A stretch of 64,000 nucleotides of DNA from Agrobacterium vitis (GTDB lineage: Bacteria; Pseudomonadota; Alphaproteobacteria; Rhizobiales; Rhizobiaceae), in NCBI RefSeq assembly GCF_013337045.2, contig NZ_CP118259.1, positions 1,736,001-1,800,000 on the forward strand, read 5' to 3'. Both the position numbers and the translations under genes were made by a program. The notes beneath the pieces were generated by a model. The model was given only the letters and a program-made list of their open reading frames with translations. It was not told the origin of the DNA and did not search any database. This document shows, in pieces, positions 1 to 12,192 of the stretch (position 1 is the stretch's first letter; every line of letters begins with the position of its first letter).

Positions 1-171
1 CTCATCCAACATCATTGGATTGAGGCAAAGGAACGCCTCAAGATGCTCGAAAATCCCGAGGTTTTCCAGGCACCGTTCCGCATGAGCGACAGACGAGCCG
101 AGCGTTGGCTCTTGATCCTCAACAACCATCAACCTCATGCTCCGCGCTACCGCATCGGACCAAAAAGATGA
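1..171 (+). CDS. C-terminal fragment of an unrecognised protein
   Basis: An open frame enters from the left edge and ends at TGA 169-171, giving 56 residues without a start in the window. It is rich in charged and aromatic residues (for example MSDRRAERWLL near the middle) and ends in a basic tail, GPKR. It converges on alaS, whose stop lies 25 bases further on, which fits a real gene end. I do not recognise the family; the fragment is too short to assign a function. It could be a chance frame, but the residue composition is protein-like. Confidence 0.45.
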   Translation, partial: LIQHHWIEAKERLKMLENPEVFQAPFRMSDRRAERWLLILNNHQPHAPRYRIGPKR

Positions 172-196
172 AGGCCGACGGTCTTACGGCTTGAGA

Positions 197-2860
197 TTAG
201 GCCGCCTCAATGGCCTTGGCAACGGCTTCGATGGCATCGTCGGCCTTGGCACCATCAGGACCGCCTGCCTGGGCCATATCGGGCCGTCCACCACCGCCCT
301 TGCCACCAAGGGCGGATGAGGCAATCCGGACCAGATCGACAGCGGAAACCTTGCTAGTCAGATCAGCCGTCACACTCGCAACAGCACTGGCTTTGCCATC
401 CTCGGCCACTGCGATCAGAAGGACCACGCCAGACCCGAGTACAGATTTGGCGTCGTCGGCCATGCCCTTGAGATCCTTCGGATCGATCCCAGCGAGTTGC
501 TTGCCGATGAATTTGATCCCGCCCAAGTCGCGCGGCACGTCGGCAGCGCCGGTTGAGCCGCCACCCATGGCAAGCTTCCGCTTGGCATCAGCCAATTCAC
601 GTTCCAGCTTGCGGCGCTCGTCCACCAAAGCTTCTATGCGAGAAACGACATCGACGGGCTGGACCTTCAAGGCGGATGCCAGCGCTTTGACACGTTCGTC
701 CTGTTCGGCCAGATAGGCACGGGCGGATTCGCCTGTCAGGGCCTCGATCCGGCGGACACCTGCACCAACAGCGCTTTCGGCCACCAGCCGTACCAAGCCG
801 ATATCGCCTGTCGCCGAGACGTGCGTTCCGCCGCAAAGCTCAATGGAATAGGGCTTGCCAGCCTTGGGACCGCGCACCGCCGTACCCATCGACACGACAC
901 GCACTTCATCCCCGTATTTCTCGCCGAACAGCGCCATGGCACCCTCGGCAATCGCATCATCCACCGCCATCAAGCGGGTGGTGACGGCAGCATTTTGGAC
1001 AATGATTTCATTGGCCATGTCTTCAACGATCTTCAACTCCTCCGCCGTGACAGGCTTGGGATGGGAAATGTCAAAACGAAGACGTTCCGGCGCAACCAGC
1101 GAACCCTTCTGTGCCACATGGCTGCCTAGCACATCGCGCAAGGCCTCATGCAGCAGATGCGTCGCGGAATGGTTGGCCCGTAGTCTGGAGCGCCGAGCAT
1201 GATCAACATTGAGCGCGACGACCGTACAGGCGCGAACAGTCCCTTCACGAACCGTGGCAACGTGGACAAACAGCCCCTCGCCCTTCTTTAGGGTATCGCG
1301 CACCTCAAGAACGAATCCATCTCCAACGATTTCACCGGTATCGCCAACCTGACCACCGGATTCGCCATAAAATGGGGTCTGGTTGACCACAACCTGGACA
1401 TTCTCGCCCGCAGCAGCTTGCTCGATCACCGCACCATCACGCACCAGCGCCTGGATTTCTCCCTCGGCGCTTTCGGCGGAATAACCGAGAAACTCAGTTG
1501 CGCCGTGCTTGTCCTTCAATTCGAACCAGACAGTTTCCGTCGCCTTGTCGCCTGAGCCGGACCAGCTAGCACGGGCTTCCGCCTTCTGGCGCTGCATAGC
1601 ATCGTTAAAGCCGGTGATATCGACGCCAATGCCACGGGCCCGCAGCGCATCCTGCGTCAAATCCAGCGGAAAACCGTAGGTGTCGTAAAGCTTGAAAGCG
1701 GTCTCGCCGTCAATGCTATCGCCCTTGTTCAGAGTGGCGGTCGCGTCGGATAGCAGCGAAAGGCCACGCTCCAACGTCTTGCGGAAACGATTTTCTTCGA
1801 GCTTCAAGGTTTCGGAAATCAGTGCCTCGGCGCGGACCAGTTCCGGATAGGCGCGCCCCATCTGCTGCACAAGCACAGGCAAAAGCTTGTAAATCATCGG
1901 ATCGCGGGAGCCGAGCAGTTCCGCATGGCGCATGGCGCGGCGCATGATCCGGCGCAGAACATAGCCGCGACCTTCGTTCGATGGCAACACACCATCAGCG
2001 ATCAGGAATGCGGACGACCGCAGATGATCGGCAATCACCCGGTGGCTGGCCCGGCGCTCTCCCTCAGCCGGAACACCGGTGAGATCGACGGAAGCATCGA
2101 TCAGGGCGCGGAACAGGTCGATATCGTAATTGTCATGTTTGCCCTGCAACAGGGCCGCAACCCGCTCCAGGCCCATGCCCGTATCGATGGACGGACGCGG
2201 CAGGTCGACCCGCTGCTCCTTGGTCACCTGTTCATATTGCATGAAAACCAGGTTCCAGATCTCGATGAACCGGTCGCCATCCTCATCGGCAGAGCCCGGA
2301 GGGCCGCCCCAGATATGGTCGCCGTGGTCATAAAAGATTTCGGAGCACGGACCGCAGGGACCGGTATCACCCATTGCCCAGAAATTGTCGCTGGTGCCAA
2401 TCCGGATGATCTTCTCTTCCGGCAGACCGGCTATTTTCTTCCACAAGCCAAAGGCTTCGTCATCGGTATGATAAACGGTGACGCAAAGCTTGTTGCGATC
2501 AATGCCGAATTCCCGGGTAATCAGGTTCCAGGCCAATTCGATGGCATTTTCCTTGAAATAATCGCCGAAGGAAAAATTGCCCAGCATTTCGAAAAACGTG
2601 TGGTGACGGGCCGTGTAACCGACATTGTCAAGATCGTTATGCTTGCCCCCGGCCCGAACGCATTTCTGCGCCGTGGTCGCACGGGAATAAGGCCGGTGTT
2701 CCAGTCCGGTGAAGACATTCTTGAATTGCACCATGCCGGCATTGGTGAACATCAAGGTCGGGTCATTGCGCGGCACGAGCGGGCTCGACGCAACAACTTC
2801 ATGACCATTGGTCTTGAAGTAATCGAGGAAGGTCGACCGAATGTCATTTACGCCGCTCAT
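197..2860 (-). CDS. alaS: Alanyl-tRNA synthetase
   Basis: Charges tRNA-Ala with alanine in the cytoplasm; a class II synthetase with an editing site that clears mischarged serine or glycine. The 887 residues match the usual bacterial length. The aminoacylation core fills the first ~450 residues; the editing domain carries HSATH near residue 562 and the zinc-site CGGTH near residue 675; a C-Ala domain ends the protein. Start [11 protein letters not shown] fits the family start. recA lies 169 bases upstream on the same strand but has its own terminator, so the two are probably separate transcripts, as often seen in rhizobia where recA precedes alaS. Confidence 0.97.
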   Translation of the reverse strand: MSGVNDIRSTFLDYFKTNGHEVVASSPLVPRNDPTLMFTNAGMVQFKNVFTGLEHRPYSRATTAQKCVRAGGKHNDLDNVGYTARHHTFFEMLGNFSFGDYFKENAIELAWNLITREFGIDRNKLCVTVYHTDDEAFGLWKKIAGLPEEKIIRIGTSDNFWAMGDTGPCGPCSEIFYDHGDHIWGGPPGSADEDGDRFIEIWNLVFMQYEQVTKEQRVDLPRPSIDTGMGLERVAALLQGKHDNYDIDLFRALIDASVDLTGVPAEGERRASHRVIADHLRSSAFLIADGVLPSNEGRGYVLRRIMRRAMRHAELLGSRDPMIYKLLPVLVQQMGRAYPELVRAEALISETLKLEENRFRKTLERGLSLLSDATATLNKGDSIDGETAFKLYDTYGFPLDLTQDALRARGIGVDITGFNDAMQRQKAEARASWSGSGDKATETVWFELKDKHGATEFLGYSAESAEGEIQALVRDGAVIEQAAAGENVQVVVNQTPFYGESGGQVGDTGEIVGDGFVLEVRDTLKKGEGLFVHVATVREGTVRACTVVALNVDHARRSRLRANHSATHLLHEALRDVLGSHVAQKGSLVAPERLRFDISHPKPVTAEELKIVEDMANEIIVQNAAVTTRLMAVDDAIAEGAMALFGEKYGDEVRVVSMGTAVRGPKAGKPYSIELCGGTHVSATGDIGLVRLVAESAVGAGVRRIEALTGESARAYLAEQDERVKALASALKVQPVDVVSRIEALVDERRKLERELADAKRKLAMGGGSTGAADVPRDLGGIKFIGKQLAGIDPKDLKGMADDAKSVLGSGVVLLIAVAEDGKASAVASVTADLTSKVSAVDLVRIASSALGGKGGGGRPDMAQAGGPDGAKADDAIEAVAKAIEAA

Positions 2861-2950
2861 GGGATGCCCTTGGAATAAGTGTCCGTTGCCGGACAGACGT
2901 CAGAAAACAACGGCTTTTATCGTCCGCCATGACGCCTGTCCAGCCTATCG

Positions 2951-2984
2951 AAAGAAAAGGGCCGGAGATGTAAATCCCCAGCCC
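2951..2984 (-). terminator. Rho-independent terminator of recA
   Basis: On the minus strand a 10-base-pair stem (2959-2968 with 2975-2984, two G-U pairs, loop of six) is followed by a T-rich run at 2951-2958. It sits 45 bases after the recA stop and before the alaS start. Confidence 0.65.
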
Positions 2985-3029
2985 GCAACAATGAACAGGT
3001 CCAACCACCAGATAAGTGGTCCCGATCAA

Positions 3030-4118
<1,089 letters not shown>

Positions 4119-4177
4119 TTGAACCACCTTTAGGTTATTGAAGCCGCGTAGGCAACGAAACAGCAGACAGCGACTAT

Positions 4178-4192
4178 GTACATGGTTTGTTC
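4178..4192 (-). promoter_or_regulatory. SOS (LexA) operator of recA
   Basis: On the plus strand GTAC-N7-GTTC, on the recA strand GAAC-N7-GTAC. Alphaproteobacterial LexA is known to bind direct repeats of GTTC/GAAC spaced by 7 bases; here one half-site differs by one base. It lies 60-74 bases upstream of the recA start, where a promoter would be. Confidence 0.75.
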
Positions 4193-4364
4193 TGTTTTTG
4201 CAAGTCCTACTCAAGTCGTTGTGTTTATTTTTTAATCTGACGGGTGTTCTCTTAATGTTTCCATGGCATTGGCCAGCGAGAGAAGTTGGTTTCCAGCCTA
4301 TGACACCCCAGGGAATGACGCCTTCGCGATTCGAATTTCCACTGTTTCAAGGAGGCTGGCAGAT

Positions 4365-5330
4365 ATGAGTCTCGACATTCTCGTTCTGGGCGGCGCGCAT
4401 ATTGATCGGCGCGGACGCATTGATGCGGAAACCGTTCCTGGCGCCAGCAATCCGGGGCGATGGCTGGAAGAACCGGGTGGCGGCGGCTTTAACGCTGCAC
4501 GCGCCCTGGCGCGGCTTGGATTGAATGTTGCCATGATCAGTCCCCGCGGCGGCGATGCGCTTGGGCAACGAGTTGCGGTCGCGGCCGAAGCGGCTGGTGT
4601 TGACGACCGGCCTTTCACCTTTCTCGACCGGAGCACACCAAGCTACACTGCTATTTTGGAAAAAGACGGCAATCTGGTGATCGGCCTTGCCGATATGGAG
4701 CTCTACCGTTTATTCTCGCCGCGCCGGCTGAAAGTACGCGCCGTTCGCGAGGCTTTCGAGACCGCACACCTTTTGCTGGTTGATGCCAACCTGCCGCAGG
4801 AGACGCTGGAGGCGATTGCTACGATGGCGCGCCAGCTTGCCAAACCTCTGGCCGGGATCGGCATTTCACCGGCCAAGGTGGTGCGATACGCAGCCTGCCT
4901 CGATAGCTTCGATATGCTGTTCCTCAATGGCGCTGAAGCCGCGGTACTAGCTGGAATAAGGCCGGATGACCCTTCTGATTGGCCAGACCTGCTTCGCGCC
5001 AAAGGCCTCCAGGGCGGCGTAGTCACCAATGGTGCGGGGCCGGTCGTGGCCTTTGATCCCAGCGGTGACTACGCCCTGACGCCGCCGCCGCTGGAAGCAC
5101 TGGCCGATGTGACCGGGGCTGGCGATTCGCTTTGTGCAGGAGTGCTTTCGCAAAGAGTGAATGACAGTCCCTTGCCGCTGGCGTTGCGCCACGGTGTTGC
5201 CTTGGCTGGCCTGACCCTGCTATCAGACAGGGCAACAGACGAGGATCTCACCGCAGATCGCCTCGCCGTGCGCCTTGGCCTTGTTGGCGAGCCGCGCGCC
5301 CTTTCCCACCAAACGAGTTCCCGACCATGA
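4365..5330 (+). CDS. psuK: Pseudouridine kinase, PfkB family
   Basis: A ribokinase-like (PfkB) sugar kinase, predicted to phosphorylate pseudouridine to pseudouridine 5'-phosphate. It has the N-terminal glycine-rich GGGGFNAA segment and the C-terminal catalytic motif DVTGAGDSL near residue 248-255, with Asp as the likely base. The frame opens at 4263, but an AAGGAGG ribosome site at 4349-4355 selects MSLDILVLGG at 4365 (321 residues). Its last codons overlap psuG by ATGA, so the two are translationally coupled; this pairing is what makes pseudouridine, rather than ribose or fructose, the likely substrate. Confidence 0.85.
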   Translation: MSLDILVLGGAHIDRRGRIDAETVPGASNPGRWLEEPGGGGFNAARALARLGLNVAMISPRGGDALGQRVAVAAEAAGVDDRPFTFLDRSTPSYTAILEKDGNLVIGLADMELYRLFSPRRLKVRAVREAFETAHLLLVDANLPQETLEAIATMARQLAKPLAGIGISPAKVVRYAACLDSFDMLFLNGAEAAVLAGIRPDDPSDWPDLLRAKGLQGGVVTNGAGPVVAFDPSGDYALTPPPLEALADVTGAGDSLCAGVLSQRVNDSPLPLALRHGVALAGLTLLSDRATDEDLTADRLAVRLGLVGEPRALSHQTSSRP

Positions 5331-6250
5331 CCCGTTCGATTTCCCCGCTCCTGCCCATCGTATACGCCCGCGAAGTGGCTGCGGCCAAGACGCACAATGC
5401 TCCCATTGTCGCGCTGGAATCCACCATTATCACCCATGGCATGCCCTATCCGAAAAATGTTGAGATGGCGCAAAGCGTGGAGGCAATCATTCGCGACGGC
5501 GGCGCCGTACCGGCCACCATCGCCGTGATTGAAGGTGTCTTGCATATCGGGCTGGAAGAAGATCAGCTGCAAAAACTGGCGCAGATGACTGATGTCCTGA
5601 AGGTCTCTCGGGCCGATCTCGCCTACGCCATTGCCGAACGCCGCAGCGGCGCTACCACGGTAGCCGCGACGATGATCGCCGCCGCCCGCGCCAACATCTC
5701 GGTTTTTGCCACCGGCGGCATCGGCGGCGTGCATCGTGGCGCGGAAGAAAGCTTCGACATTTCAGCCGACCTGGAAGAACTGGCGCGCACCCCGGTCATC
5801 GTCGTCTGCGCCGGGGCAAAAGCCATTCTTGATATTCCCAAGACCTTGGAAGTCTTGGAAACCCGTGGCGTACCTGTCGTGACTTACGACAGCGACGAAT
5901 TTCCAGCCTTCTGGTCGCGGGAATCGGGTTTGAAAAGCCCACTTAAACTGGAAAGCCCGGCGGCAATTGCCAATTTCCAGAAGGTACGCGACCAATTGGG
6001 TATCGATGGTGGCATGTTGATCGCCAACCCCGTGCCGGAAGCAGACGAAATTGCGCGCGAGGAAATGGAAATCTATATTGGACGGGCGCTGGCCGCGGCC
6101 GAACGCGAGGAAATCACCGGCAAAGGCGTCACGCCTTTCCTGCTCGACGCAATCTATCACCTTACCGACGGCCGCAGCCTGACCACCAATATCGCATTGG
6201 TGGAAAACAACGCACGTCTTGCAGCGGAAATTGCCGTCGCGATGCTGTAA
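5327..6250 (+). CDS. psuG: Pseudouridine-5'-phosphate glycosidase
   Basis: Splits the C-C glycosidic bond of pseudouridine 5'-phosphate into uracil and ribose 5-phosphate, completing the salvage of pseudouridine from RNA turnover. The 307 residues match the family (formerly DUF4/IndA-like). Typical segments are visible: ALESTIITHGMPYP near residue 27, ATGGIGGVHRG near 126, and the conserved C-terminal LTDGRSLTTNIALVENNA. Overlaps psuK by four bases. Confidence 0.93.
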   Translation: MTRSISPLLPIVYAREVAAAKTHNAPIVALESTIITHGMPYPKNVEMAQSVEAIIRDGGAVPATIAVIEGVLHIGLEEDQLQKLAQMTDVLKVSRADLAYAIAERRSGATTVAATMIAAARANISVFATGGIGGVHRGAEESFDISADLEELARTPVIVVCAGAKAILDIPKTLEVLETRGVPVVTYDSDEFPAFWSRESGLKSPLKLESPAAIANFQKVRDQLGIDGGMLIANPVPEADEIAREEMEIYIGRALAAAEREEITGKGVTPFLLDAIYHLTDGRSLTTNIALVENNARLAAEIAVAML

Positions 6251-6272
6251 GCATCTGATATCAAAGCAGATT

Positions 6273-6290
6273 GGGGGCAACAATGCCCCC
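6273..6290 (+). terminator. Possible terminator after psuG
   Basis: A perfect 7-base-pair hairpin, GGGGGCA / TGCCCCC with a loop of four, lies 22 bases after the psuG stop. It lacks a clear T-run, so it may be a weak or Rho-assisted terminator. Confidence 0.4.
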
Positions 6291-6567
6291 GATCAGACAC
6301 GACGGCAGTTTATTGTTGTCGATTTATCGTTGGCCATCGGCGCTGGAACGACCTTTCACCAAATCTCATTCTGTAATTTGTTAGTATTCATTTTCTCTCT
6401 CTTTCTGCCTGTTCCCAACGGCAGGCATCAGAACAAGAAGGTAAAGACTTCCTGGACGACGCGAGCCTCTCAGCCTCCCTTATTTAAAAGGATGCTTCTC
6501 GTCCCGCCCCTCTTCAAAGCTGTCTTCTCGCTGCGTCTTCAAAGGAAATTTGCAAGAAGGACTTGCA

Positions 6568-6582
6568 GAACACAACTGGAAC
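6568..6582 (+). promoter_or_regulatory. SOS (LexA) operator of lexA
   Basis: GAAC-ACAACTG-GAAC is an exact alphaproteobacterial SOS direct repeat with 7-base spacing, 50 bases upstream of the lexA start. It implies autorepression by LexA. Confidence 0.85.
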
Positions 6583-6593
6583 AGATAGCGTAT

Positions 6594-6608
6594 GTTCTGT
6601 ATTTGTTT
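6594..6608 (+). promoter_or_regulatory. Second, degenerate SOS operator of lexA
   Basis: GTTC-TGTATTT-GTTT matches the opposite-strand form of the operator with one changed base in the second half-site. It begins 12 bases after the first box and lies 24 bases before the lexA start, so two LexA dimers could bind side by side. Confidence 0.5.
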
Positions 6609-6631
6609 CATAATTCAAAGGGTAGGTCCCA

Positions 6632-7351
6632 ATGCTGACTCGCAAGCAACAGGAACTTTTGCTGTTTATACACGAGCGCATGAAGGAGTCAGGCGTACCG
6701 CCCTCCTTCGATGAGATGAAGGACGCCCTGGACCTCGCCTCCAAATCCGGCATTCACCGGCTGATCACCGCTTTGGAAGAGCGCGGTTTCATCCGTCGCT
6801 TGCCAAATCGCGCACGAGCGCTGGAAGTGATCAAGCTGCCGGAGGCCATGACCTCCAGCATACCGCCCCGACGCACAGGATTTTCGCCATCCGTCATTGA
6901 AGGCAGCCGAGGCAAGTTGCAGGCAGTGCCATCCGCTCCGGCCAAGCCGGTCGAGGAAGTACGCAATTCCTCATCGATCCCTGTCATGGGCCGTATCGCG
7001 GCGGGCGTGCCAATCTCCGCCATCCAGAACAACACCCATGACATTTCCGTGCCGATGGAAATGCTGGGCAGCGGCGAACATTACGCCCTCGAAGTCAAGG
7101 GCGATTCGATGATCGAGGCTGGCATTCTCGATGGCGACACGGTGATCATCCGCAACGCCACCACGGCCAATCCGGGCGATATTGTCGTCGCTCTTGTGGA
7201 TGATGAAGAGGCGACCTTGAAACGCTTCCGCCGCCGTGGGGCCTCCATCGCGCTGGAAGCTGCTAATCCGGCCTATGAGACGCGGATTTTTGGACCGGAT
7301 CGGGTAAAAATCCAGGGCAAGCTTGTCGGCCTTATTCGTCGCTATCACTAA
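6632..7351 (+). CDS. lexA: SOS repressor LexA
   Basis: Transcriptional repressor of DNA-damage genes that cleaves itself when RecA filaments form. 239 residues. The N-terminal winged helix ([10 protein letters not shown] onward) is followed by a linker, the Ala-Gly cleavage site in RIAAGVPI near residue 125, the catalytic Ser in GDSM near 159 and Lys in LKRF near 197. Two SOS-type operators precede it. Its 3' end overlaps the convergent comEC by 20 bases. Confidence 0.97.
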   Translation: MLTRKQQELLLFIHERMKESGVPPSFDEMKDALDLASKSGIHRLITALEERGFIRRLPNRARALEVIKLPEAMTSSIPPRRTGFSPSVIEGSRGKLQAVPSAPAKPVEEVRNSSSIPVMGRIAAGVPISAIQNNTHDISVPMEMLGSGEHYALEVKGDSMIEAGILDGDTVIIRNATTANPGDIVVALVDDEEATLKRFRRRGASIALEAANPAYETRIFGPDRVKIQGKLVGLIRRYH

Positions 7352-10300
7352 GATCGCTGACATCTCCGACGCCTGACTGGATGTCGTCGCTGGCAGCCGA
7401 TGGGACATTGGCGTGGATCCTGCCATCCGGCCGTTCATAGCGATTGCTGCGCCAATCAAAGTAACGATGGCGAGTCCAGGGCCGATACTGATTTTGAAAT
7501 GCCGTAACGATATGCAGCGTTCGTGTGGCGGGATCACCAAGCGTGATTTCCATTGCACCGAAACGTCGCAAATCGTTACGGGTCAGGACTTTCGGGGGAC
7601 GTGACAGCATCGGTGCAGCGTTTCCAACCTTCTCCGTTTGCAAGAAGGCGACGGTTTCACCCGATTCTATGAGAGACGGGGAACTCTGGGCCGAGTTCGA
7701 GGCGCCGTCCTGCACTTGGCTATCCGTAGGCATCGCAATGTCCTGCCTAGGTACTGTGCCTGCTCTGACTGCGGAAATGCCTCCCGCTTGCATTCGTTTG
7801 ATTGTTTGGGAGCGAACGGACGGGCTGCTGTTGTCAGATGCCAGCACATCATCGTCGGCCATCATCCGTTCACTTTCAACGTCCAACCCAGTGCCGTCTT
7901 CCGTAGCGTCCCGGATAACGGTCATTCCGGTGTTTTCAGAGGAAGCAGTTGATGCCATCGACGCCTTACAGGCAGCATCGCGACTGACCTCAGTCGAAAC
8001 GATCAGATCGGACAGGGCGCAGGCGGCCTGGCTATAGTCGCGGTTCTGTACCAGGCTGACTGTCCAACCATTGCTCAACCTTGCGAGACAAAAGGCATCG
8101 GTTCGGCAATGGAAAAGATCAGGTTTTTTATCGGCCTTTTCCTTTGCCGCCGTCATCTCCGCCATCGCCTGTTGCGGCTCTACCGGCTCTCTTCCCTTGG
8201 CTTTTTGGCCACCCGTCTTTGTTTTTATTTTTCCGGCCGGCGTTGTTTTCCACGCTTTGTCGTCGCTTTTCCCCGCTCCCTGTTGGCCTTTCTCCATTTC
8301 GACAGCTGCCAGCTTGGGCAATATTTCAGGCGCAATCGGATCGGCAATGTCGAGCACTGAGCGCCATTGGTTGAAAACGAAACCCGGCGGACGCTTCTTG
8401 TTGGTGGCAACGGTCAAGGCATGGCGGTCGTCTGTCCGAAACAGAGCGAACAGTTGACCATCTTCGGTTATGGCGAGATCGGGCAGCGGCGGATCGGTTT
8501 TTATCGCCTCATAGCCAAACGCCGTCAGCATCATCGCCACGCCAATCAGCCTCAGCCGCGTCTTCATCAGGGTTAGTATCAGCAGACCAGTTGCCGAGAC
8601 CGGCAGAAACCACCATTCGAACCGGCCGAAGGTAAAGCCCGCACCCCAGCTCGCCACTTTATTGGCAATCAGCAACACGCCCTCAAGGCCAAGCCCCATC
8701 AACTGGATCGGCCATTGATCCAGGCCGAAAGGCATGAGCAACACACCGATCATCGCGGCCGGCATGACAAGCATCGACATCAGAGGCGCGGCCAGAAGAT
8801 TTGCCTCCAACCCGTGCAATCCCACCCGGTGGAAATGCGCCGCTGAAAACATCGCGGTGGAGAAGCCGCCGAGTGCTGAGGTCATCAGAATGCCGCTGAC
8901 CAGCGTCATCAACGGCTTCAACACTGTCAGCACCGGGATAGCCGGCAGGATGGGAGGCAATCGCGGGCGCTGGCGCCACAGGTCGAAACCGGCGATCAGG
9001 GCAAAAGTAGCCGCAAAGGACATTTGCAAGCTCGGCCCCATAACCTGCGACGGCGAGAGGAGAATCACAAGGATAGCCGCCAGCGCTGCATTGCGCAGGC
9101 TGAGCACAGGCCGGTCGAAGAAAGCCGCCGAGAGCATGATGACCATCATCAGATACGCGCGCTGGGCGGCGATGTCATAGCCGGAAATCAAAAAATAGCC
9201 GGTCGTGGTGGCAATCGCCCCCGCTGCAGCAATCTTCTTGATCGAGCGGGCCTCCGCCATACCAGGCACAAGGCTCAACAGGCGCCGGATCCCCACGAAG
9301 AACAGCCCACCGGCCAGCGCCATATGCAGACCGGAAATCGAGATGATATGGGCAAGGCCGGAAACGCGAAGATCGTTATTGGCCTCCTCAGAAAGGCCGC
9401 GCCGCTCGCCGGTCACAATCGCTACGGCAAATGCGCCAGCGTCGCCCGGCACGATGGCCCTGATACGGTCGGAAATGCCATTGCGCAATTCCTGTGTCAT
9501 TTCATCAAGCCTGATTCCCGCTCGTTCCCAAAAATCCGGCAGCGCGATTGCAGGTCCCGGCAGGAATCGCTTTGGAGGCTGATAAAAATAGCCAATCGCC
9601 CCTGTGCCAGTAAAATAGGAGGAAAAAGCAAAATCGTTCAGGCCTGGCAAGGCAGGTCCGGATGGCGGGGAGAGCCGCGCCCTGCCCTCGATCCAGTCGC
9701 CGGGATTGAAGGGCTCATGCGCGCCGCGGGCCAGAAGTGCTACCTGCTGCGGCATACGCTTCAGGCTAGGGAACCGTGTTTGATGCAGTGCAATCACATA
9801 TCTTTGATTGCCGTCCGCATTCGGCTCTACAGAAACCACTTTGCCGCGCACCACTGTCGTCACTGCACTGTCGATGATGATCGTGTCCAGACGCGCTGTT
9901 TGCACATCGGCCAGCAACATGCCGGCAAGACCGAGAGTTGCAATGCCGCAGACAGCGGCCAGAACAGGATGACGGTAGCGGACCCGCAGCCAGACCACCC
10001 CGGCGGCACAGAAAGTCAGGAGAATCGGCAGACGTGGAAGGTCCTGCGGACGGGTAAACCACCAGATCGCCCCCAGCCCAAGCAGAACGGGTAAAAACAG
10101 AAATGTGCGGCCATAGGCAAGCTCCTGCAGAGTGTCCCGGTGGAGAGCACGCAGAAAGCGCTGCCAGCGGGAGACCAGAAGAGGCGATGCATTGAAGTTT
10201 CCCTCGAAATCAGGGATTTCCGCTTCGCCTTCCGGCTCTATGTCCGGACGCCGCAGAACCTCGTCAAACAGGGTTTTGGAAGAGCCCCTATCCCATGGCA

Positions 10301-10361
10301 AGCCGCGCGCGGTAAGCGCTTCTTTTTGCCTGACCAGTTCCCATTCCGCCGTATCCGGCAT
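7332..10361 (-). CDS. comEC: ComEC/Rec2-family membrane channel, enlarged
   Basis: Inner-membrane DNA-uptake channel family. 1009 residues. A ~100-residue hydrophilic N-terminus precedes the first helices (near [14 protein letters not shown]), then a DUF4131-like periplasmic domain, then the competence domain with the hallmark [13 protein letters not shown] near residue 340 and many membrane helices. The C-terminal region resembles the degenerate metallo-beta-lactamase part of the family, but is broken by two low-complexity polar stretches, about residues 685-744 (Lys/Ala/Glu-rich) and 803-919 (Ser/Asp/Thr-rich). From memory, rhizobial relatives are mostly nearer 750-800 residues. Whether it serves transformation here is unknown; no other com genes are in the window. 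Confidence 0.85.
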   Translation of the reverse strand: MPDTAEWELVRQKEALTARGLPWDRGSSKTLFDEVLRRPDIEPEGEAEIPDFEGNFNASPLLVSRWQRFLRALHRDTLQELAYGRTFLFLPVLLGLGAIWWFTRPQDLPRLPILLTFCAAGVVWLRVRYRHPVLAAVCGIATLGLAGMLLADVQTARLDTIIIDSAVTTVVRGKVVSVEPNADGNQRYVIALHQTRFPSLKRMPQQVALLARGAHEPFNPGDWIEGRARLSPPSGPALPGLNDFAFSSYFTGTGAIGYFYQPPKRFLPGPAIALPDFWERAGIRLDEMTQELRNGISDRIRAIVPGDAGAFAVAIVTGERRGLSEEANNDLRVSGLAHIISISGLHMALAGGLFFVGIRRLLSLVPGMAEARSIKKIAAAGAIATTTGYFLISGYDIAAQRAYLMMVIMLSAAFFDRPVLSLRNAALAAILVILLSPSQVMGPSLQMSFAATFALIAGFDLWRQRPRLPPILPAIPVLTVLKPLMTLVSGILMTSALGGFSTAMFSAAHFHRVGLHGLEANLLAAPLMSMLVMPAAMIGVLLMPFGLDQWPIQLMGLGLEGVLLIANKVASWGAGFTFGRFEWWFLPVSATGLLILTLMKTRLRLIGVAMMLTAFGYEAIKTDPPLPDLAITEDGQLFALFRTDDRHALTVATNKKRPPGFVFNQWRSVLDIADPIAPEILPKLAAVEMEKGQQGAGKSDDKAWKTTPAGKIKTKTGGQKAKGREPVEPQQAMAEMTAAKEKADKKPDLFHCRTDAFCLARLSNGWTVSLVQNRDYSQAACALSDLIVSTEVSRDAACKASMASTASSENTGMTVIRDATEDGTGLDVESERMMADDDVLASDNSSPSVRSQTIKRMQAGGISAVRAGTVPRQDIAMPTDSQVQDGASNSAQSSPSLIESGETVAFLQTEKVGNAAPMLSRPPKVLTRNDLRRFGAMEITLGDPATRTLHIVTAFQNQYRPWTRHRYFDWRSNRYERPDGRIHANVPSAASDDIQSGVGDVSDLSDSDE

Positions 10362-10705
10362 CGATCCTGCCGTCGCCCCGGTGCCCTGCTATGCCACCCG
10401 CCTTCAAAGCGTTGAAAACGAGCGGCGAGGCCCCTGAAAATTGCTTTTATAATAATTCGGCAACACATCTTACCTTGCTGCTAACGCCAGACTATCAATC
10501 AAAAGCTGTAGGAGAAAGGGGGTATAAACCAAGAAAAGAAGTTCTGGCAATAACGCATGCCTGCAATGCAAGTGCCGATTTATTGCAATGCACACTTTGT
10601 CCTTTGGATAGCTTGGCATTAACCTCTGGATCATATAGCTAATTGCAACGCTTAACCTGGGACAAGGCGAAAGCTGCGTCTCCCGCCTATATCCGGAGGA
10701 TCACC
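10362..10705. other. comEC-gltA intergenic region, no gene seen
   Basis: 344 bases between the divergently transcribed comEC and gltA. It must hold both promoters. I see no convincing small frame and no operator that I can name. It contains several TGCAATGCA-type short repeats near 10560-10590 and a CGGAGGA ribosome site at 10694-10700. Confidence 0.5.
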
Positions 10706-11995
10706 ATGACGGAACAAAGCGCAAACTTGAAGATTGAGGACAAGGCCGTCGATCTTGACGTGCGAAGCGGCACGATCGGCCCCGATGTTATCGACATCGG
10801 CGCTCTTTATAAGCATACCGGCAAGTTTACCTATGATCCCGGATTCACCTCCACGGCATCATGCGAATCGAAGATCACCTATATCGACGGCGACGAAGGC
10901 GTGCTGCTGCACCGCGGCTACCCTATCGAACAGCTGGCTGAAAAAGGCGACTTCCTGGAAGTCTGCTACCTGCTGCTCTATGGCGAACTGCCGACAGTTG
11001 CTCAGAAAAAAGACTTCGATCACCGCGTCACGCATCACACTATGGTGCATGAGCAGATGTCGAAATTCTTCTCAGGCTATCGTCGCGACGCCCATCCGAT
11101 GGCAGTCATGGTCGGTACGGTCGGCGCATTGTCGGCTTTCTACCACGACTCGACCGACATCACTGATCCGCACCAGCGCATGGTTGCCAGCCTGCGGATG
11201 ATCGCCAAGATGCCGACCATCGCCGCCATGGCTTACAAGTATCACATCGGCCAGCCTTTCGTTTATCCCAAGAACGATCTGGATTACGCCGCCAACTTCC
11301 TCAACATGTGCTTTGCCGTGCCTTGCGAGGAATACAAGGTCAACCCGGTTCTGGCCCGCGCCATGGATCGGATCTTCATCCTGCATGCCGATCATGAGCA
11401 GAACGCCTCCACCTCCACGGTGCGCCTGGCCGGCTCGTCGGGTGCCAATCCGTTTGCCTGCATCGCGGCTGGCATCGCCTGCCTCTGGGGCCCTGCCCAT
11501 GGCGGCGCCAACGAAGCGGCCCTGAACATGCTGCGGGAAATCGGCACGGTTGACCGGATTCCGGAATATATCGCCCGCGCCAAGGACAAGAACGATCCGT
11601 TCCGCCTGATGGGCTTCGGTCACCGGGTCTACAAGAACTACGACCCGCGCGCCAAGATCATGCAGAAGACCATGTATGAAGTGCTGGAAGCCACAGGCAA
11701 TGCAGGCGATCCGCTGATGCAGGTCGCGCTCGAGCTGGAAAAGATCGCCTTGAGCGACGAATATTTCATCGAGAAGAAGCTCTATCCGAATGTCGACTTC
11801 TATTCCGGCATCACGCTTCGTGCCCTCGGCTTCCCGACGGAAATGTTCACCGTTCTGTTCGCACTGGCGCGCACCGTCGGCTGGATTGCGCAGTGGAACG
11901 AAATGATCGAAGATCCGCAGCAGCGTATCGGTCGCCCGCGCCAGCTTTACACCGGCGCACCCAAGCGCGACTACCTGCCCGTCGCCAAGCGCTGA
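10706..11995 (+). CDS. gltA: Citrate synthase (type II)
   Basis: Condenses acetyl-CoA and oxaloacetate to citrate at the entry of the TCA cycle. 429 residues, normal for the hexameric type II enzyme. The catalytic histidines are visible in HADHEQNAS (near residue 228) and GFGHRVYK, with the Asp region in VDFYSGI. The frame opens at 10643, but CGGAGGA at 10694-10700 supports the start MTEQSANLK at 10706. A strong terminator follows directly. Confidence 0.97.
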   Translation: MTEQSANLKIEDKAVDLDVRSGTIGPDVIDIGALYKHTGKFTYDPGFTSTASCESKITYIDGDEGVLLHRGYPIEQLAEKGDFLEVCYLLLYGELPTVAQKKDFDHRVTHHTMVHEQMSKFFSGYRRDAHPMAVMVGTVGALSAFYHDSTDITDPHQRMVASLRMIAKMPTIAAMAYKYHIGQPFVYPKNDLDYAANFLNMCFAVPCEEYKVNPVLARAMDRIFILHADHEQNASTSTVRLAGSSGANPFACIAAGIACLWGPAHGGANEAALNMLREIGTVDRIPEYIARAKDKNDPFRLMGFGHRVYKNYDPRAKIMQKTMYEVLEATGNAGDPLMQVALELEKIALSDEYFIEKKLYPNVDFYSGITLRALGFPTEMFTVLFALARTVGWIAQWNEMIEDPQQRIGRPRQLYTGAPKRDYLPVAKR

Positions 11996-12017
11996 TCGGC
12001 AATATCCCGTCTTATGC

Positions 12018-12048
12018 AAAGCCCGGCGATCAATTCGCCGGGCTTTTT
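12018..12048 (+). terminator. Rho-independent terminator of gltA
   Basis: GCCCGGCGA (12021-12029) pairs perfectly with TCGCCGGGC (12035-12043), loop of five, followed by TTTTT; flanking A and T bases extend the stem. It begins 23 bases after the gltA stop. Confidence 0.9.
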
Positions 12049-12192
12049 CGTGGGCCAGTCTGCAAATGACAGGTTTCATGCCATGGCATTGGGGTTTTCC
12101 ACCAAGAAAGCCTTCAATTTGCTCAGGGATTGCTTTAAGCAACGGCGACTGCTTCGCATCCGGCGAAGAATATTGATGAGGTTTTCGTTCCG

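Noticed and set aside
10643..10705. Longer gltA start
   Set aside because: The ribosome site CGGAGGA lies between the upstream ATG and the conserved start, which supports 10706.
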